Source: Camarhynchus parvulus
Taxonomy: Eukaryota; Chordata; Aves; Passeriformes; Thraupidae
Direction: 5' to 3'
Length of the DNA stretch: 64,000 nucleotides
NCBI RefSeq assembly: GCF_901933205.1
Contig: NC_044601.1
Location: 45,171,376-45,235,375, forward strand
The notes beneath the pieces are model-generated. The model was not told the origin of the DNA, did no database searches, and saw nothing but the letters and a program-made list of their open reading frames with translations. Each line of letters starts with the position of its first letter. The first letter of the stretch is position 1. This document shows positions 1 to 13,559 of this stretch, piece by piece. Both the position numbers and the translations under genes were made by a program.

Positions 1-1215
1 AGTGCCAAGCACTCAAAATCTAAGAAAGAAAGAAATTTGTAGAACTTATTTCATATACACACACCCCACCTTATGTGCTGGTATTATGAGGTAGCCCAAT
101 TTTATGTTTACGCACTGGTTTTTTTCCATACAGGAGTATTTTAACAGTCAGAGCATGGGATGTGATACTTGGGAAATAAAATAGGTTTGTTTACCAAAGA
201 AATCAGCTCTCTGGAAGCCTTTTGTTTAATTTATTGAAGAAATTGCAAAGCATGCAAGGAATAAGATGAGTTATAAAGACATGATCTCAAGGTTAAGGTA
301 GTTGAATTCTTGTAACACTACTATTCATCTCTGTTCCCCTGAAAATTCCTCTATTATAGTGAACAAGTTACTTAAATGAAGTGAGATGAACTTGTGGTTT
401 GTACAGCAGGCCAGAAGCAGAGACCCAGCTCACAGTAATGAGAGCAGGATCCAGAACAAAGAATAGGACTGAAGGCAGCCTGCATGTCCAGAGGGAACCT
501 CTCCCACAGTCATCATTTTGGCTTCAGGCAGCTGGCTCTAGAGCTCCATTTGGGTCGGGGTCTGCTTCCTGTCAGCACAGCACAGCACAGCAGTCAGTGC
601 CTGCTGCCCGCAGGGTGAGGCACCCCAGCCAGGCAGTCACTTGTTCCCACTTGTTGCAGTAAGAGGCTCCCCTTCCTGCGCACACATGTGAACCTGGGTA
701 CCACCCCAAGGCAGGTTAGGTCAGTCTGGCTCTGAAGTAACAGCAGTATTGCCTACACCAGGGAAAGAGAAACAAGAACTACATGTTAAGAAAAAAGTCC
801 AGAGAAATAGTGAAGTCAGAGCTAAGCAAACAAGCAATCATTTATAGGCCACAAAATCAGTGCTAAGCTGCCAAACCAAAGAGGCCCTTTAGAGTTGCCT
901 AACAGAAAAACCAGCAAGGAAAACAGTGTATATTGCTCCCACAAAATGCCATAAAGCTAGAAACAAGAAGTCAGAAAGTTCTCAGTGATTAAAAAGCCAC
1001 AGAAACACCAAGAAAAAAAAAATAGCTGGGACATTTTTCAAATGTCCAAAAGTGAGAAAACATGTAATTAAACAGAGCCAGGCCTATGGCTATATGACAA
1101 GACAAATCCTAAGAAACCACTTCTTTTTCCCTTCTTCTGCTACATTTTGCCACATACTTAACTGTGGCAATTGATTGATCCTAGGAAAACGAATGCTATT
1201 TCACAGTTTTATTTA
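1..1215. other. AT-rich non-coding stretch, no gene recognised
   Basis: Single-copy-looking AT-rich DNA with a more GC-rich patch near 400-720 that holds a very short CACAG-type repeat (about 573-593). An 87-codon open frame at 399-662 has low-complexity Ser/Gln/Ala composition and no family resemblance, so it is not called a gene. Nothing else is recognised. Confidence 0.6.
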
Positions 1216-2430
1216 TCATAGAATCATAGAATCACAGAATAAGCTGAGTTGGAAGAGATCTACAAAGCTCATCATGTCCAGCTCATGCCCCTGCACAGGA
1301 CGCCCCAAGAATCACACCATGTGTCTGAGAGCCTGAGGGTGTTGTCTAAAGGCTTCTTGAACTCTGTCAGGCTTGGTGCTCTGACCACTTCCCTGGGGAG
1401 CCTCTTGTAGTGCTTTAACATTTTCTGGTTGAAGAATCTTTTCCAACCTAAACCTCCCCTGACACAGCTTCATGGCACCTCCTCAATTCCTATCCCTGGT
1501 TATGAGTGTGAAGCTATTGGTAGCTGCCACTGCACCTGAAGTGCCATTCCTCTTCCCCATTTGAGGGTGTTGAAGGCCACAGTGGCGTGTCCCCTCAGGC
1601 TCCTCTCCTCCAGGCTGAACAGACCAAGTGTCCTCAGAGGCACCTTTTAACTTTTTCCCTCCAGATCCATCGATGGCTTCCCCTTTGCCATTTTGTGTGC
1701 CTCCTTTGGACACTCTCTAACAACTCAATGTCTCTCTTACACTGTGGCACCCAGAGCTGCCCCCAGCACTCGAGGTGAGGCTGCCCCAGTGCAGAGCACA
1801 GCAGGACAATCCCCTCCCTTGCCCAGCTGGCCATGCTGTGCCTGATGCCCCCAAGACACAGGTGGCCCTCCTGGCTGCCAGGGCACTGCTGACCGTGTTC
1901 AACTTGCCGTCGACCAGGACCCACTGGTCTGCTTCCACAGCATTTCTCTCCATCTTCACATTCTGCAGTCCCACCCACAAGCAGAGCTGCCCCATCCCAG
2001 GGGCAGGATCTGGCACCTGTCCTTGCTGTGCTTGATACTGTTGGTCACTGTCCATGTCTAGTTAGTCAAGGTGTCTGCAGATCCTCCCTGCCCTCGAGGC
2101 AGTCAGCCACTCTTCTCAATTAAGTGTTGTCAGCAAACACAGTATTCTTTCCAGTCCTTCATCCGTATCATTAATGAAGATGTTGAAGAGCACAGGGTCA
2201 AGGATAGAGGCTTGAGGATCCCCACTGGCAGGTTGCCAGCCTTATGCCCCTCCATTCACCATAACCCTTTACACTCATCCTGTGAGCCAGTTGTTCTCCC
2301 ACTGCATAACATGGTTATTCAGCCATGGGCTGGACATTTTGTCCAGAAGGATATTGTGAGAGACACTATCAAAAGGTACTTCTGCTCCATTTTTCACCTG
2401 TCCCTCTATTCTTTGTTTTTACCTTCCTGA
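1216..2430 (-). repeat. CR1-type LINE fragment, 3' end preserved
   Basis: CR1 is the dominant non-LTR retrotransposon of birds and reptiles. The left edge carries tandem octamers (TCATAGAA/TCATAGAA/TCACAGAA), the reverse complement of the hallmark CR1 3' terminus, so the element lies on the minus strand with its 3' end at 1216. A minus-strand frame at 1634-1978 still reads as the C-terminal part of the CR1 reverse-transcriptase protein (segments PHLECWGQLWVPQ and RDIELLESVQRR), followed by the usual 3' UTR. Sequence further right (2130-2400) fits the upstream ORF2 region read backwards. It is 5'-truncated, as most genomic CR1 copies are, and broken by stops and frameshifts, so it cannot move. 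The right boundary is approximate; the left one is firm. Confidence 0.92.
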
Positions 2431-5400
2431 GTGTTGAACCTCAACGCTGATGCTTCATCTTTCTTTCTAAGAAAATAAAGAGGAAAAAAAAAGCGAAGAT
2501 ATCTTAATCAATGGCTCAATTGTAGAAAAAAATCCAGGGAAACACAAGAAAAGGGAGTAAGGATTACAGACCAGGTGCATCTAGTGAAGAGAAATTCACA
2601 AGATGGTTGCAAATAAATACTGTGATGTGTCCTTTTCCCATAATGTTTGAATTGTAGCAATCACACTCTCATAGAAGTTAAGAAGCTTAAACAGATTTGT
2701 TAGTTCAGCAGCATATTCCATAAAGGACTTCTAGTGGTGGGTTACACATACAAAGTAAATTTAAATGTTCAACCTTTGTCTAGGACTTTTAAGTTTTTCT
2801 AGAGACTAGATACCCCTGACCTTTTGCAAACCACAACTTTTCTTTCCCTTTATTTTTATTGCAATGTTTGATTCAGTCACCCACACACCCGTCTCTTTCA
2901 TTTCTCAGGAATACCACAGCACCAACCATAGCAGTAACAACAGGAGTAACAGTAAATAATAAATAGTGCAGCAGATTTAATGGAGTATTTGATCATTTAA
3001 ATAATAAAGTGCTTTGTGTTAAGTTTCACAATAAACAAAAAAACCTACTGTAAGTTTGTTGTGCCCTCAGGGCAATGGAGTGACAGGCATTGGTGTCATG
3101 AAGGAGGAGAGTGGGCAAAGCACTACTGCACACAAGGACACCCTGAGCATCACTCACAAGTGGGGCACAAGGTCCAGTTGCTAGGTTCCATCTGCCATAT
3201 ATCCTGTATGAATCATTGTATGACATCAACACCTTGCTCAGATGCTAAAATCACACTGTCAGGATCAGGTTGGCAGGGGAAATAAGCTGACTTTAGCTGA
3301 GATTTGCAAAAATAAGAAGATTTTGTTGGTGTCAGGGAAGTAGTCCTTTAAGATTTTTTTAGTCCTATGCAGCCTAAAAAAATGAACAGTATTCAATCCA
3401 TCCCTGAGATATTGTCTGGACCATATAAACACTTTCTAAACATCTGTATTTTCAAATACAGTTAATTTTTTGTTTGTCTGTTCTTTAAGCCAGTGAAATG
3501 AGAGTACAGAGAACACCCTTTGTCCATCAAGTTTGTAAGAGTTAAACAGTGACAGAAGAAGGCATTGCAGATCCTTCACAGGAGTTTGTTATTGTATAAA
3601 ATTGCAGTCTAAATAAGAAAACTTTTATTTACCAGAGTTGAATCCACATGCAATTAGACAGACATCCTTGCTGGAATAAAGCATTGGTTCTTATATGATT
3701 GGCTAGTAGATGCTTTGAAGGTTTATTTTCCAATGACAGCCTGTTTTCTCTCTGCACAGCCATCTGTAAGCTTATGCTTCCCTACTAAAAACACCTGTGT
3801 GGATGATAACTTCTCTCTCCAGCAGGTGCCATCATTTATATCAAGGTGTTTGCTAAAGCTTATGTGTGCTCACTGCTGAAGGGCAATTTCTGCAAACAGT
3901 AGTGTCATATTTTTTTTAAATGCTCTTAAAACCACTGCTGAGCAATGGTTGCTAGGACACTGATCCTTTCTTTACATTATGTACTTCAGTTAAATCAGAG
4001 AACCTGTGAAATGAAGAGTTATGCAAGATGGGTCACACTATATGAGCTCATCGTCCACCACATTGAGGCACTGCAAAGAATTTGACTTTCTTACATTTTC
4101 ACTGCTCTAATGCATTAAAATGAATTGTATAAGTCTGAATTATTATTTTTCCCTTTGGTTTAGACTACCATATCTATTTCTTTTCAGATATGTCTGTTAT
4201 ACTATGGTCTTTGCTAGAGCAGTGAAACTGCTTCTGAAATCTTTTATTATTATTATACGACTGCCAAAAAACTGGGGTGACTGACAATATAAAGCTCAAT
4301 GAAAAGCATGTTGTAAAACAATTATATTTTCATGTAACTAATAGAGAATGTTACATAATCTAAAGAAAGTAAACATTTTGACTGCTATTTAAGAACATAT
4401 TAATAGTTGCTATATACACTACCATACCCTTGTTCCAGCTGCTGCACTTTAAAACTGTACTTTTCATTATATTTTATTTATTATTTTAATTTTTCCAAAG
4501 TGTGACAGAGAGTGATTGCGTCAGTTAAGAAATGTAAGCCAGGTTTCCCTATATCTGAAATTTGCTTAACACTGCCTTGTGGACTTTGAAGAGAATAATT
4601 AAGCCAAGACATTGATGTCTCAAACATCAATGGCAAAAGTTAGGCACAGAAAAATTAGCTACATTTCTGTCTGTTTGCTAAAGAGAAGATTGTTTTTCCC
4701 ATCCTGTCTGCCCATTCATTTGATATAGAGCTGATTTTTGTTACAAATCCCATTTCTTTAGATCTTGCCCCAAGAACAATAAGTTCTTTCAAGTCCATTA
4801 TGTTTGCAAACCTCACCTTTTCATGTGTGGGTAGAACATTGCTGTATATAGCAAGAGATTTGGAAAGGCCAGTGTTGATTTATTGACTGCTTAATAGTTC
4901 CTCAGCAGCAGTTATCAAACAACATGTTGGATAATTTTCCTAGTCAGAGTTGCTTTCTGAAGAGCAATTCACTGGACTTTGAATGTGTAGGTCTAACTTT
5001 GAATGTGTAGGTCTAACACCAACACACTCAAAAGATTCATCAGATGTAATAACTCTCTAATAATTATTAAAAGATAGGCATTCTGACTTCATCAGAAAAT
5101 ATTGCAACCTACTGAAATTCATCTAAGCTACCATGAACTAGACATAGTCTTCATATGTGCTCTGCTGGAGGTACATTCTTATTCTATGAGAGCCTGTGGC
5201 CTTGCAAGCCTTGAGCCGTGACACTGACAGTAGGACATTGCTTTGCAGGCAGATATTTACCATTCATTATTGAGGGAGTCTCCTGTTCTTTAGCACTGGA
5301 TATCAGATTTTCAGGACTAGCCTGGTGGTAGAATGAGAAACACAACATCTCTGTGACTCCCTTGTCCTCAGGCCATCAGGCATCCATCTAACTTCAGGGT

Positions 5401-6707
5401 GGTGCAAAGCAAATTTAAGAAGTCAGGCAACCTACTTAAGCTAAATATAGTCCACATTGCTTATTGGAAATACTCTCTGTGCTCCAATTATCTTCAGACT
5501 TTTAAACAGATTTCTGAGTCTTTTAGGATTTGCTTCAACATAAAATTCTGTAAATAATTAAATGTGTTGATTACAATTTTAAAAATTGGATTGTGCTGTA
5601 AGTACTTATTCTTCTGTGGTTTTACTGAGAAAGACATACTATTCTTAGGTAGAGCTGTGCAATCAACATGTAAAGAAATGTGTCACACATGTAAGTGACA
5701 TTTTACAGCTTTTCAACCACTAGCACTGGTTTGTTCATTCCTATGTTACAGATGGAACTTATATATCAAACCTAAGTCTGAGTGTTCTGAGTAAAAAATC
5801 TCACCAATTGCATGACTGTAGCAGAAATGCAGAATTACCAGATTTTTCAGTTTAAGATCTTACTTTTCTGGTTGCTATTTCAATGTACTCATCAGTCCAT
5901 GTGCTAATCAGGAGATATATGAAGCAGTGTCTGGGACACCCTTTTTTCTTTCAAGGGGATGAAAATATCTTCTCCTAGCAAAGGGCATATCTTGTTAAAT
6001 AATCACAGAGGGGACATCTGTGGGCATTTTTTGCCTTTATCCTTTTCAGCATGCCGTAAAAGATTTCAGGAAAACAGAAATGGGTAGAAAAGGAAGTTTT
6101 CTAGTTCTTGGATGCAAAGTAAGCTGTGAACAGAAAAGCAAGCGGTGGAAATCACCACAGAGGTTGCAATTGCAAAGGACAAACCATGCAGGTTTTAAGG
6201 AAAAATTATAGTGTGCAAAGGCTCCACCAATATACCAGGACTTGCAAGGTCTCACATTAAAAACTGATAAACGTATTTTTATCCAGTATATATCTGCAGA
6301 TAAAATATTGTAAAATGTTTAAAACATTCCTGTCTGAAAACACTTTGATTTTATCTGGGCTTGCTACTGGGAAATAGCAAAGGCTTATCAAAAATTCACT
6401 ATTTCCAAGTGGTCCAAATTTTGTGCATATGCTTTAGTGTTCAATATGATGACAACAATGAAGACAATGGTGTTTCTCAGCTGCTCCTCAGATCAGCTGC
6501 AGGTTCATTATGGACATGGAGCACCTGCTGCAGTCAGGTTCACTTTCATGGTTATGTGATCTCACCTTCCTATCACTCAGCCTTTCTTTTCAGGCTTTGT
6601 TTCTACAGCATGGTACCGAGCCTAAGAAAAAAGGCTGATTTGGCCATGTATAGGTCATATATATCATAACTTACACTGCCCTCTGATAACGGGATTGTGT
6701 GCCCAAA
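2431..6707. other. AT-rich non-coding stretch, no gene recognised
   Basis: AT-rich single-copy DNA between two CR1 fragments. Short frames at 3016-3285 and 6361-6669 have no coding character. The only structure seen is a perfect 20-bp tandem duplication at 4976-5015. Confidence 0.6.
4976..5015. repeat. Perfect 20-bp tandem duplication
   Basis: The unit ACTTTGAATGTGTAGGTCTA occurs twice head to tail (4976-4995 and 4996-5015) without a mismatch, followed by two more matching bases. This suggests a recent slippage or duplication in otherwise unique DNA. Confidence 0.95.
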
Positions 6708-7970
6708 ATGATAGAACTATGGAATGCCAGGTGGGGACCTCAAGGATTATCAAGTCTAATCTTTCTTGGCAAAAGCACAGTCTCTACCACATGGCCCAGC
6801 GCCCTGTCCAGCTTGTTCTTAGAAGTGCTATTCTGTGCTGCAGAATCCACTACTTCCATGCAGAGTTCAGGCTGATTGTTCTTTTTGTGAAAATTTTTTC
6901 TCTTGCATCTGATCAGAGGGCCTCCAGGCATAATTTGTATCCAATAGCCCTTGTATTTTCCATATGACTCTGTAAAAAAGGAGCTCTATCTTCTTTGTAC
7001 CTAGGCTTTAAATACTGGAACATGGTGATAAAGTCTCCCCAAAGTCTTCCTTGTCTCAAGGCTGAACAAAGCCAGTTCTCTCAGTCATTCCTCACATGTC
7101 AGGATTCCCAGGCCTTTGATCATCTTTGTGATCTTCTCTGGACCCCCTGCAGCCTGTCCACATCTATTTTGTACAATGGGGACCAAAACTGAACACAGGA
7201 TTCCAGGTGAGGCCAGACAAGCACTGAATAGAGCGGGATAACGGCTTGGTCATCTCTGCTGGTGATGCCCTTGATGTCACCCGGTCTCCTGTCACCTTTC
7301 TGTACCACAGCAGCCCACTGGTCACTGCTACTGAACTTTGTGCACCAGGACCCCAGGTTCCTTCCCACAGAGCTGCTCCCCAAATGGGCAGATCCCAGAC
7401 CATGCTGCACTTCTGGAGTACGTTTTTCCAGGTGTTCCGCAAGGAATATCTCATACTCGTTTTTGCTGAAATTTGTGAGGTCCTCATTAACCCACTCTTC
7501 CAGCTTATTCAGGCCTTCCCGCTGGGTGTGTCCCACAAAGTGTCCACTTCCTCTTGGAGTTTGTTATCTTCAGCAAATTTCATTGGGTCACACTTGATCC
7601 CATCTTCCAGATCACTTATGGATATACTAAACAGCACTGAGCACAATATTAACCCTGAAGTACTTCAGTTGTTGCCAGTTTGAAAAGGAGCTGTTTACCA
7701 ACACCTGCTGGGTGCCAGCTGCCAGCCAGTTGCTCGCACACTACATGAACCACATGTCCAGACCATGACACAGCAGTTTCTCTAGCAGGAGGTTGTGGTA
7801 AGTGGTAGCAAAAGCCTTGTGAAAATCCAGGTAGATAATGTCCACCTCTCATCCCATATCAACCAAGCAGGTTACTTTGGTATAGACGGTAATCAAGGGA
7901 CACATTCTTAAAAAAATTCCCAGCACTTGATAGCTTCTCTGTCCTCCGCGAAAGCTTACCATGGAATCCC
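6708..7970 (-). repeat. CR1-type LINE fragment, ORF2 C-terminal part and 3' region
   Basis: The left edge (ATGATAGAACTATGGAATG) is a worn version of the CR1 3' terminal octamers, followed by the reverse complement of the typical 3' UTR. A minus-strand frame at 7120-7536 contains recognisable CR1 reverse-transcriptase C-terminal stretches: WVNEDLTNFSKNEYEI, LYSVLVWPHLESCVQFWSP and VDRLQGVQRRS. Sequence from 7540 to about 7970 continues into upstream ORF2 with more frameshifts. The copy is 5'-truncated and inactive. It belongs to a different, equally old copy from the one at 1216, since the two protein relics differ at many positions. The right boundary is approximate. Confidence 0.92.
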
Positions 7971-9157
7971 TCTTAGTAGAGCTCTGAGTGAGCTGAGCTA
8001 TTCTAAAACCTCATAAAATCTAAAACCTTTGCCTCATACTAACCTTCAGTGTGTTCAAATGAGTCCCAAACTCCTCAATATTGTGATCACAGCAGCCATG
8101 GCTATCTCCAAGTGAGATATTACAAAGCAGATTTTCTTGGTTTGTGAGTACAAAAAAAATGTTATTTTTCCCTACGATTTTTACCAGTTATGCATGGATG
8201 ATAGCTCTAAAACTAGTAATAAAATCATAGAAATCACAGCGCAGTGATTTTTTTTTTTCTGAGATGCTTGCAGTGCTTGTATTATATATACCTGGAGCGG
8301 CCTCCCTTCTGCTATTCTCTAAATTTTTCAACACCAGACAGACATTGCTGAATGTCTTCAAGTCTGTTCACCTCCCCAATGTTTGCTTATCTGAGTGCTC
8401 AACAAGTAGTGCTCAGCAAACACTGATTTCAATTTGCCTCTGCAGAGGAAGGAGTACATAGCTCATATTGCAAAAAATACAGATTAGGAGACCAGATTCT
8501 GAGTGCTGCTGCACTGCTTTTGAGCAATGCATGGAGGTAGCCCACAGCATACTTCTGAAAAAGCATGCATTAGTTTTACACTCTAGCTGTCTCATCTTTT
8601 AAACTCTTTTCCTCCTTCTATTTCCAGTTTTATTTTATTTATCAAGTATTTTTCCACATTTAAAAAGCTAAATACATTTTCAAAGGTAATTGTTTGGGTA
8701 TCTTTTTTTAATTATCTGGCTTTCTACTTGAAATTATTGTAGAGATCATAACTAGTAATTATAAGTAGTAATATGTTTTGATGAATATTACATAGCCAGT
8801 TTTGAATCTTGTAATCTTGCTGATTTGATTCATCCTGCTGTACTACATTGCACAATGTGACCATATTGAGCAGATAAGTGATAGTCCACAACTATTTTTC
8901 ACTTCAAAGTGTTTCAATGATCCTTGGATAAAAGCTTGAATCCACTGAAGTCCTCAATTAACTTTATTTCAAATTTCAGTGACAGTTAGTGTAAGTAATA
9001 TCTTTAGTAGAATGAGAAAAGGCAATTATAATATTCACAAATGGCTTTGTGGACACAAGATTTCTTCTTTTGTGTTATAAAAATACTTGTACTCACTATA
9101 ACATCATGTTGGAATAGTGGTACCTGTTGGACAGCACTGTTCCCACATCTGATGAAT

Positions 9158-9180
9158 TAGTCCCAGTCTCACTGGGACTA
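9158..9180. repeat. Perfect 10-bp inverted repeat, 3-nt loop
   Basis: TAGTCCCAGT / CTC / ACTGGGACTA forms a perfect 10-bp stem with a CTC loop. The stem is too short for a microRNA precursor and there is no flanking pairing that I can see; function unknown. Confidence 0.85.
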
Positions 9181-9912
9181 TTGGCATCACCTTCATCAGA
9201 ATTACTACATGCCTGCACATCCGTAACAGAGCACCATTATAGGGCCCTGTAAGTGTCACCAGCAGCTATTGGAAACTACAAACACAGCACATGAAACACT
9301 ATACAAAGCTATTAGCTTATTTTAAAAACCTGTTAATGTTAGAGAATAGCGTGTGCAATCTTGGTCTATACATCCTATGGCCTATATTCCTGAGTATGCA
9401 TAGTAAATCCTCCCTAGTATTCCTTCTATATATAGTAAATTGTAACATAATTTAGAAATACTGACTGAGACAAAATATCATTGAATCTGTCACTGTAAAA
9501 GTGTATATGTAAACAAAATCCAGATTTTTCCCCAAGTCCCTGATTCAGATTTGGATTTGTCCCCTTTTGCTGTGGCTAGACATGTTTGCTCAGCCACAGA
9601 GATGCTAAATTGAGAAGCAGTTGAATAATGTTGCCTTCAGCGGTAAATCAAACAACAAATGTGAAACATATTACAGCTTTAGAAATTAAATGCATACATC
9701 TGAGATTTAATTTTGGTACACCTTTTGGAAGGAAAGTCTCTATTTGGTACCATACACCACTGATTTCCAAACTATGTTGACTGCTTCCCTGTAGTTGGTA
9801 CATATATTTGTGTACACACTGACATGGTGAGATCTTTGTTCCAAACTTTCTCTGAGAGATGCCTCTGCAAAGACAACAGGTGCATGTGGACTTTTCAGGG
9901 ACTCTTTGATTG

Positions 9913-10125
9913 CTAGGAATTACAGTTAATGAAGAAATGGTCCCCTATAACTTCAGCATACATTTTTCTCTGGCTATCATACAGGGCTCTCCAGATAGTC
10001 CTAAGTCTGTTTATCATTAATTTATTTCTTTCATAATCAAACTCTTCTTCCTGAACAGCAGATCTTCCATCTTCTGTAAGAGCTTTTGCTTTGGAGGGCA
10101 AAGGGCATCTCAGTCACTTGTTAAT
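9913..10125 (-). other. Unrecognised exon-like open frame, possible exon or pseudogene fragment
   Basis: On the minus strand a frame is open from just after a stop near 10,111 to a TAG near 9913. Its translation has balanced, charged, helix-prone composition (for example EEEFDYERNKLMINRLRTIW, then RALYDSQRKMYAEV) that looks more protein-like than the other chance frames here. It has no ATG at the start, so it would have to be an internal or terminal exon or a decayed retrocopy. A weak acceptor-like site (CCCTTTGCCCTCCAAAG) precedes it; no polyadenylation signal is obvious after the stop. I do not recognise the family. A chance open frame is still the more likely explanation. Confidence 0.15.
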
Positions 10126-13100
10126 AACAAGGTCAGACCACTTTCAATCCCACGGTCTGCTGCAGCAGCTCAGCTAGGTGGCCATGAGGAAAAAGAGCCA
10201 TGAGAGTCACTGCTCTTACTCTGGCAGACAGAGGGGATTTTAGGGTCTTCCCTGCACCCCCTAATCACAACAGGCATTTCTCTCTCTCCTCCTGAGAGCC
10301 ACATACTTCACATTTTCCCTGTGCAAATAACAGCTCAGGCCCTTTTTTCAAAGAGCCTTTATTAAACCACCAACTATTTGCTGTCAAGACATTTAGGATG
10401 AAATCATCGTGTTAAACAAATAAACGCAGCTTCATACAGATCTCTGCTCTGGGAGCAGAATAAGAAAATAATTTCTGTCTGCTCTCCACAAAAGCGGCTG
10501 GAAAGGCTGAAAGAAAAATATTATTTTTACTTCATTGTGTGAAATATCGTTTTGGATGATCTGTCGCGTTGAGCGTTTGAAGAGTTTTTGCTGGCAGGTT
10601 TCAAGGGTCCCCTGGGTTGACCCCCTGGGATTGTTTTCTTCATTAATAAACTTTGCATGATGTGTGTTAAAAGGAACATTTTGTTTGCTGTGTAAATAAG
10701 GGATGTCAAACAAGAAGCAGAAGCCTTGCAGACACTAGATGAGGTGCTCTTCAAGGGCAGGAGATGCTTGTGTGGAAAAATAAAAGTCTCAGAGAAGTCG
10801 AAAATAATGTGACTGCCCTATCCAAGCTGAGGCATTGCTGTGGAAACTATTCTGCCTGTGAACCCAAATGAGATATCTTCTTTGTAAATCCCAGAGAGAA
10901 AGAGGCACATTGTGCCTTAAAGCAGCAGAAGAGGTACTTGGGAAAGCAAGGGCAGGAACATCTACCCAAAGCTGGGCAAAGCAGGCCAGATGGTGCAGAG
11001 CAGGCACTGCCATCACCGCGTGGAAGGAGGATTTTGACAGTTCTGTGAGCAGCCCCAGGGAGAGGGACTGAAGAGCGTTTCTGCATCAGCATTTGACAGT
11101 CTGATGCTGCTGTGGAAATTATAGTGGTAAAGCTTTTGACTGGATTTAAGACAGTAATTTGCAAGAAAGCAATCAGCCTTTTGCTGATCCTGGGGTTTTC
11201 TCTCCTATCACAAAGCAGAAGTAAAAATAGTCTGATGTTTATTGGTGTTTATTTTCTGCTGCCTGCCTCCTTGCCTGTACTGCCATTCAGCTCTCCCACT
11301 GCTTCTGAACCTATTCATTTTGCATCTGTTGTTTCCTGCCCCCTTGAAGAACCCTATAAACCTATAAACCTTATAATCCAAGTTAGTTCCTGTCATTCAC
11401 AGTTAGAGTATCTGAAATGCATCAGAAATGCTATAGTCAGGAAACAAAAATGTCCCCAGTGTCACTTTGGGTCGCATTCTGGGCAGGGGCAGAAGCCGGC
11501 AAACAGGCTGTGAGACTCCTGCTAGGCATTGGATGGACCATGCCCCTCAGCTGGCTTTTCCCAACCTGCACATATTCCTATAGTGTCCTATTCCTCTGGC
11601 TGTCATCACAGGGAAAAAAAATACTCAGACTGCTTAAAACTTGTTTGCATTAGGAAGAGAAGAGTCAAGCACACTGTTTAAGAGATGAAGGAGGATCAAT
11701 TCTCTAACTTCAGAGATCCAGGAGAAGAAACACTTCGGTGTCCAATAGTCCTTGGATGTAATTATAGCTGACAGGATCCTACTTACATTTACCATTTCGT
11801 GCAAAGCTGAGCAGTGCATCAAGAGGAGATGTGGCCTCCACAGCTAAGCCTCAGGCCAGCTTTAGAAGCAATTCTAAAACAAACATGAAATTAACAATAT
11901 TGCCTTTTTCTTAATCTGTACTGTATCTTTATTACTGAAATATTTATCATATGTAGGTCACATACCATGCAGTCAGTAAGCTCACTAAGCTGATTTCAGA
12001 GCTATGTTAATAACTGAAAGAAAAACATTTAATTTGTCTAAAATAAAGAAATATATTGTTTCAATAATTTTGGTCACAAAAATGGTGAAATGAAAATAAC
12101 TTTTTGAAGAGGTGAACTGGGTGAGAATCATAAGAGTCACTGTAACTGGTGATGGTGACAAATAGAATTTCAGCTAATTTAATTGACCAATAAGCATAAA
12201 TGATGGAAGGATGTCTACCAAAAATGATTTTTTTAAAAAATTGGTTTTGAAGTGACTTTGCAGTGGATTTAGAATGGTGAAACAACACTAAAAAAAACTG
12301 GTTTTCTTTTAGAAATTTGACTATGTATCTCGTTCCACAAGCTCTCTGCCTGGAGTCCCAACTTCTGTTGTCTTAGAACAGAAATTTCTTAACATTGAAA
12401 TGTCTTAAAAAACCAGAAATGTCTTAAAATTTCTTTGTGAAATGGATAAGGTTCATTAAAAACTTGCATTAAAAACTTGTGTAATGTTTATGCCATATAT
12501 AGTCTTTCCATGTACAAATGTTGCTATTCTGATTTTGCATCCAAATTCCCTTTTACTGATTCTTTATTACCAAGAAGCCTATTTTTGATTCCCAACATTT
12601 GCTTGATTTTAAGAGGAAAGAAGCTGAGCACCTGCTGTGAGCTAATTGAGTTGCACTAGCAGCTATTTATACAGCTTGTGAGTTTACATAAGGGTAGGAC
12701 ACTTTCATCAACAGGATGGACTGGAAAGCTGTATCAATTTTTCCAGGTTTGGGTACTTAGTTGCAATACAGGTCAAGTCATTTCTTAACAAGTGCTAATT
12801 TTTAAGAAACTTAGGGATTCTATGGAATTATTATCTTCATCTTATTCTTTTCTAGACAGCAGATCTCCATTGAACTGGTGGCCCTGATAGCAACCGTATC
12901 AGAGACATCAAAAATGGCATGAACATGGAAATTGAGGATATCCATTTGAAAGACAAAGTTCTGATCAGATAGCAGTACATAAATTAATCCCCACATATCA
13001 TTGATACAAAGATGGATTGGAGGAAGTAAAGTTTTGTCCAGGTTATGTCAAAACTTAAAAGCACTAAATGTGACATCATCCTTAAATTATGTCCAAGTAT

Positions 13101-13559
13101 TTTTAAAATAAATTAGAATTTACCCTGATATTCCTGAAAAAAAAAGCTACACATAGTGACAAGTAAAGTAACCTGAAGCATTGCCTCATGAAGTTTTAGC
13201 AGTGGAGTACCACGATACACAAATGTTAGAGCCTTTAGCTTCAAACAACAAGATATTTATCATGGTTACCACATGGATTTTTGGTGATAAAGGTCTGAGG
13301 TTTGTATGGTGATGATGCCTAGGGACAGCTCTTCTTGCCATGTGAATGGTGTTCAGGATACAATGTTCAAACAGATCAGAAAGATTAGCATGCAAATTAC
13401 CTCTAAGTACATAAAGACCATATCTTACAGGTGTTTGGATAACCCCTTTTAAAAATTAAGATTCTTCTGTGAACCTCTCTGGGTAGGCAGTTCACTAGAC
13501 TTGGAGTTAATGAATTGTCTAATCTATCTTCTTTGCTCAAGTTAGTGCACTTTTTCATG

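Larger units (their letters stand above)
7971..13559. other. AT-rich non-coding stretch, one weak exon-like frame
   Basis: Mostly AT-rich unique DNA. It contains a perfect 10-bp hairpin at 9158-9180, an unidentified exon-like minus-strand frame at 9913-10125 (listed separately) and a slightly GC-richer stretch at 10,100-11,600 without recognisable exons. Short direct repeats (AGAAATGTCTTAAAA twice near 12,400; CATTAAAAACTTG twice near 12,460) look like local slippage. Confidence 0.55.

Noticed and set aside
7246..7683. 145-codon plus-strand frame
   Set aside because: Antisense shadow of the CR1 reverse-transcriptase relic.
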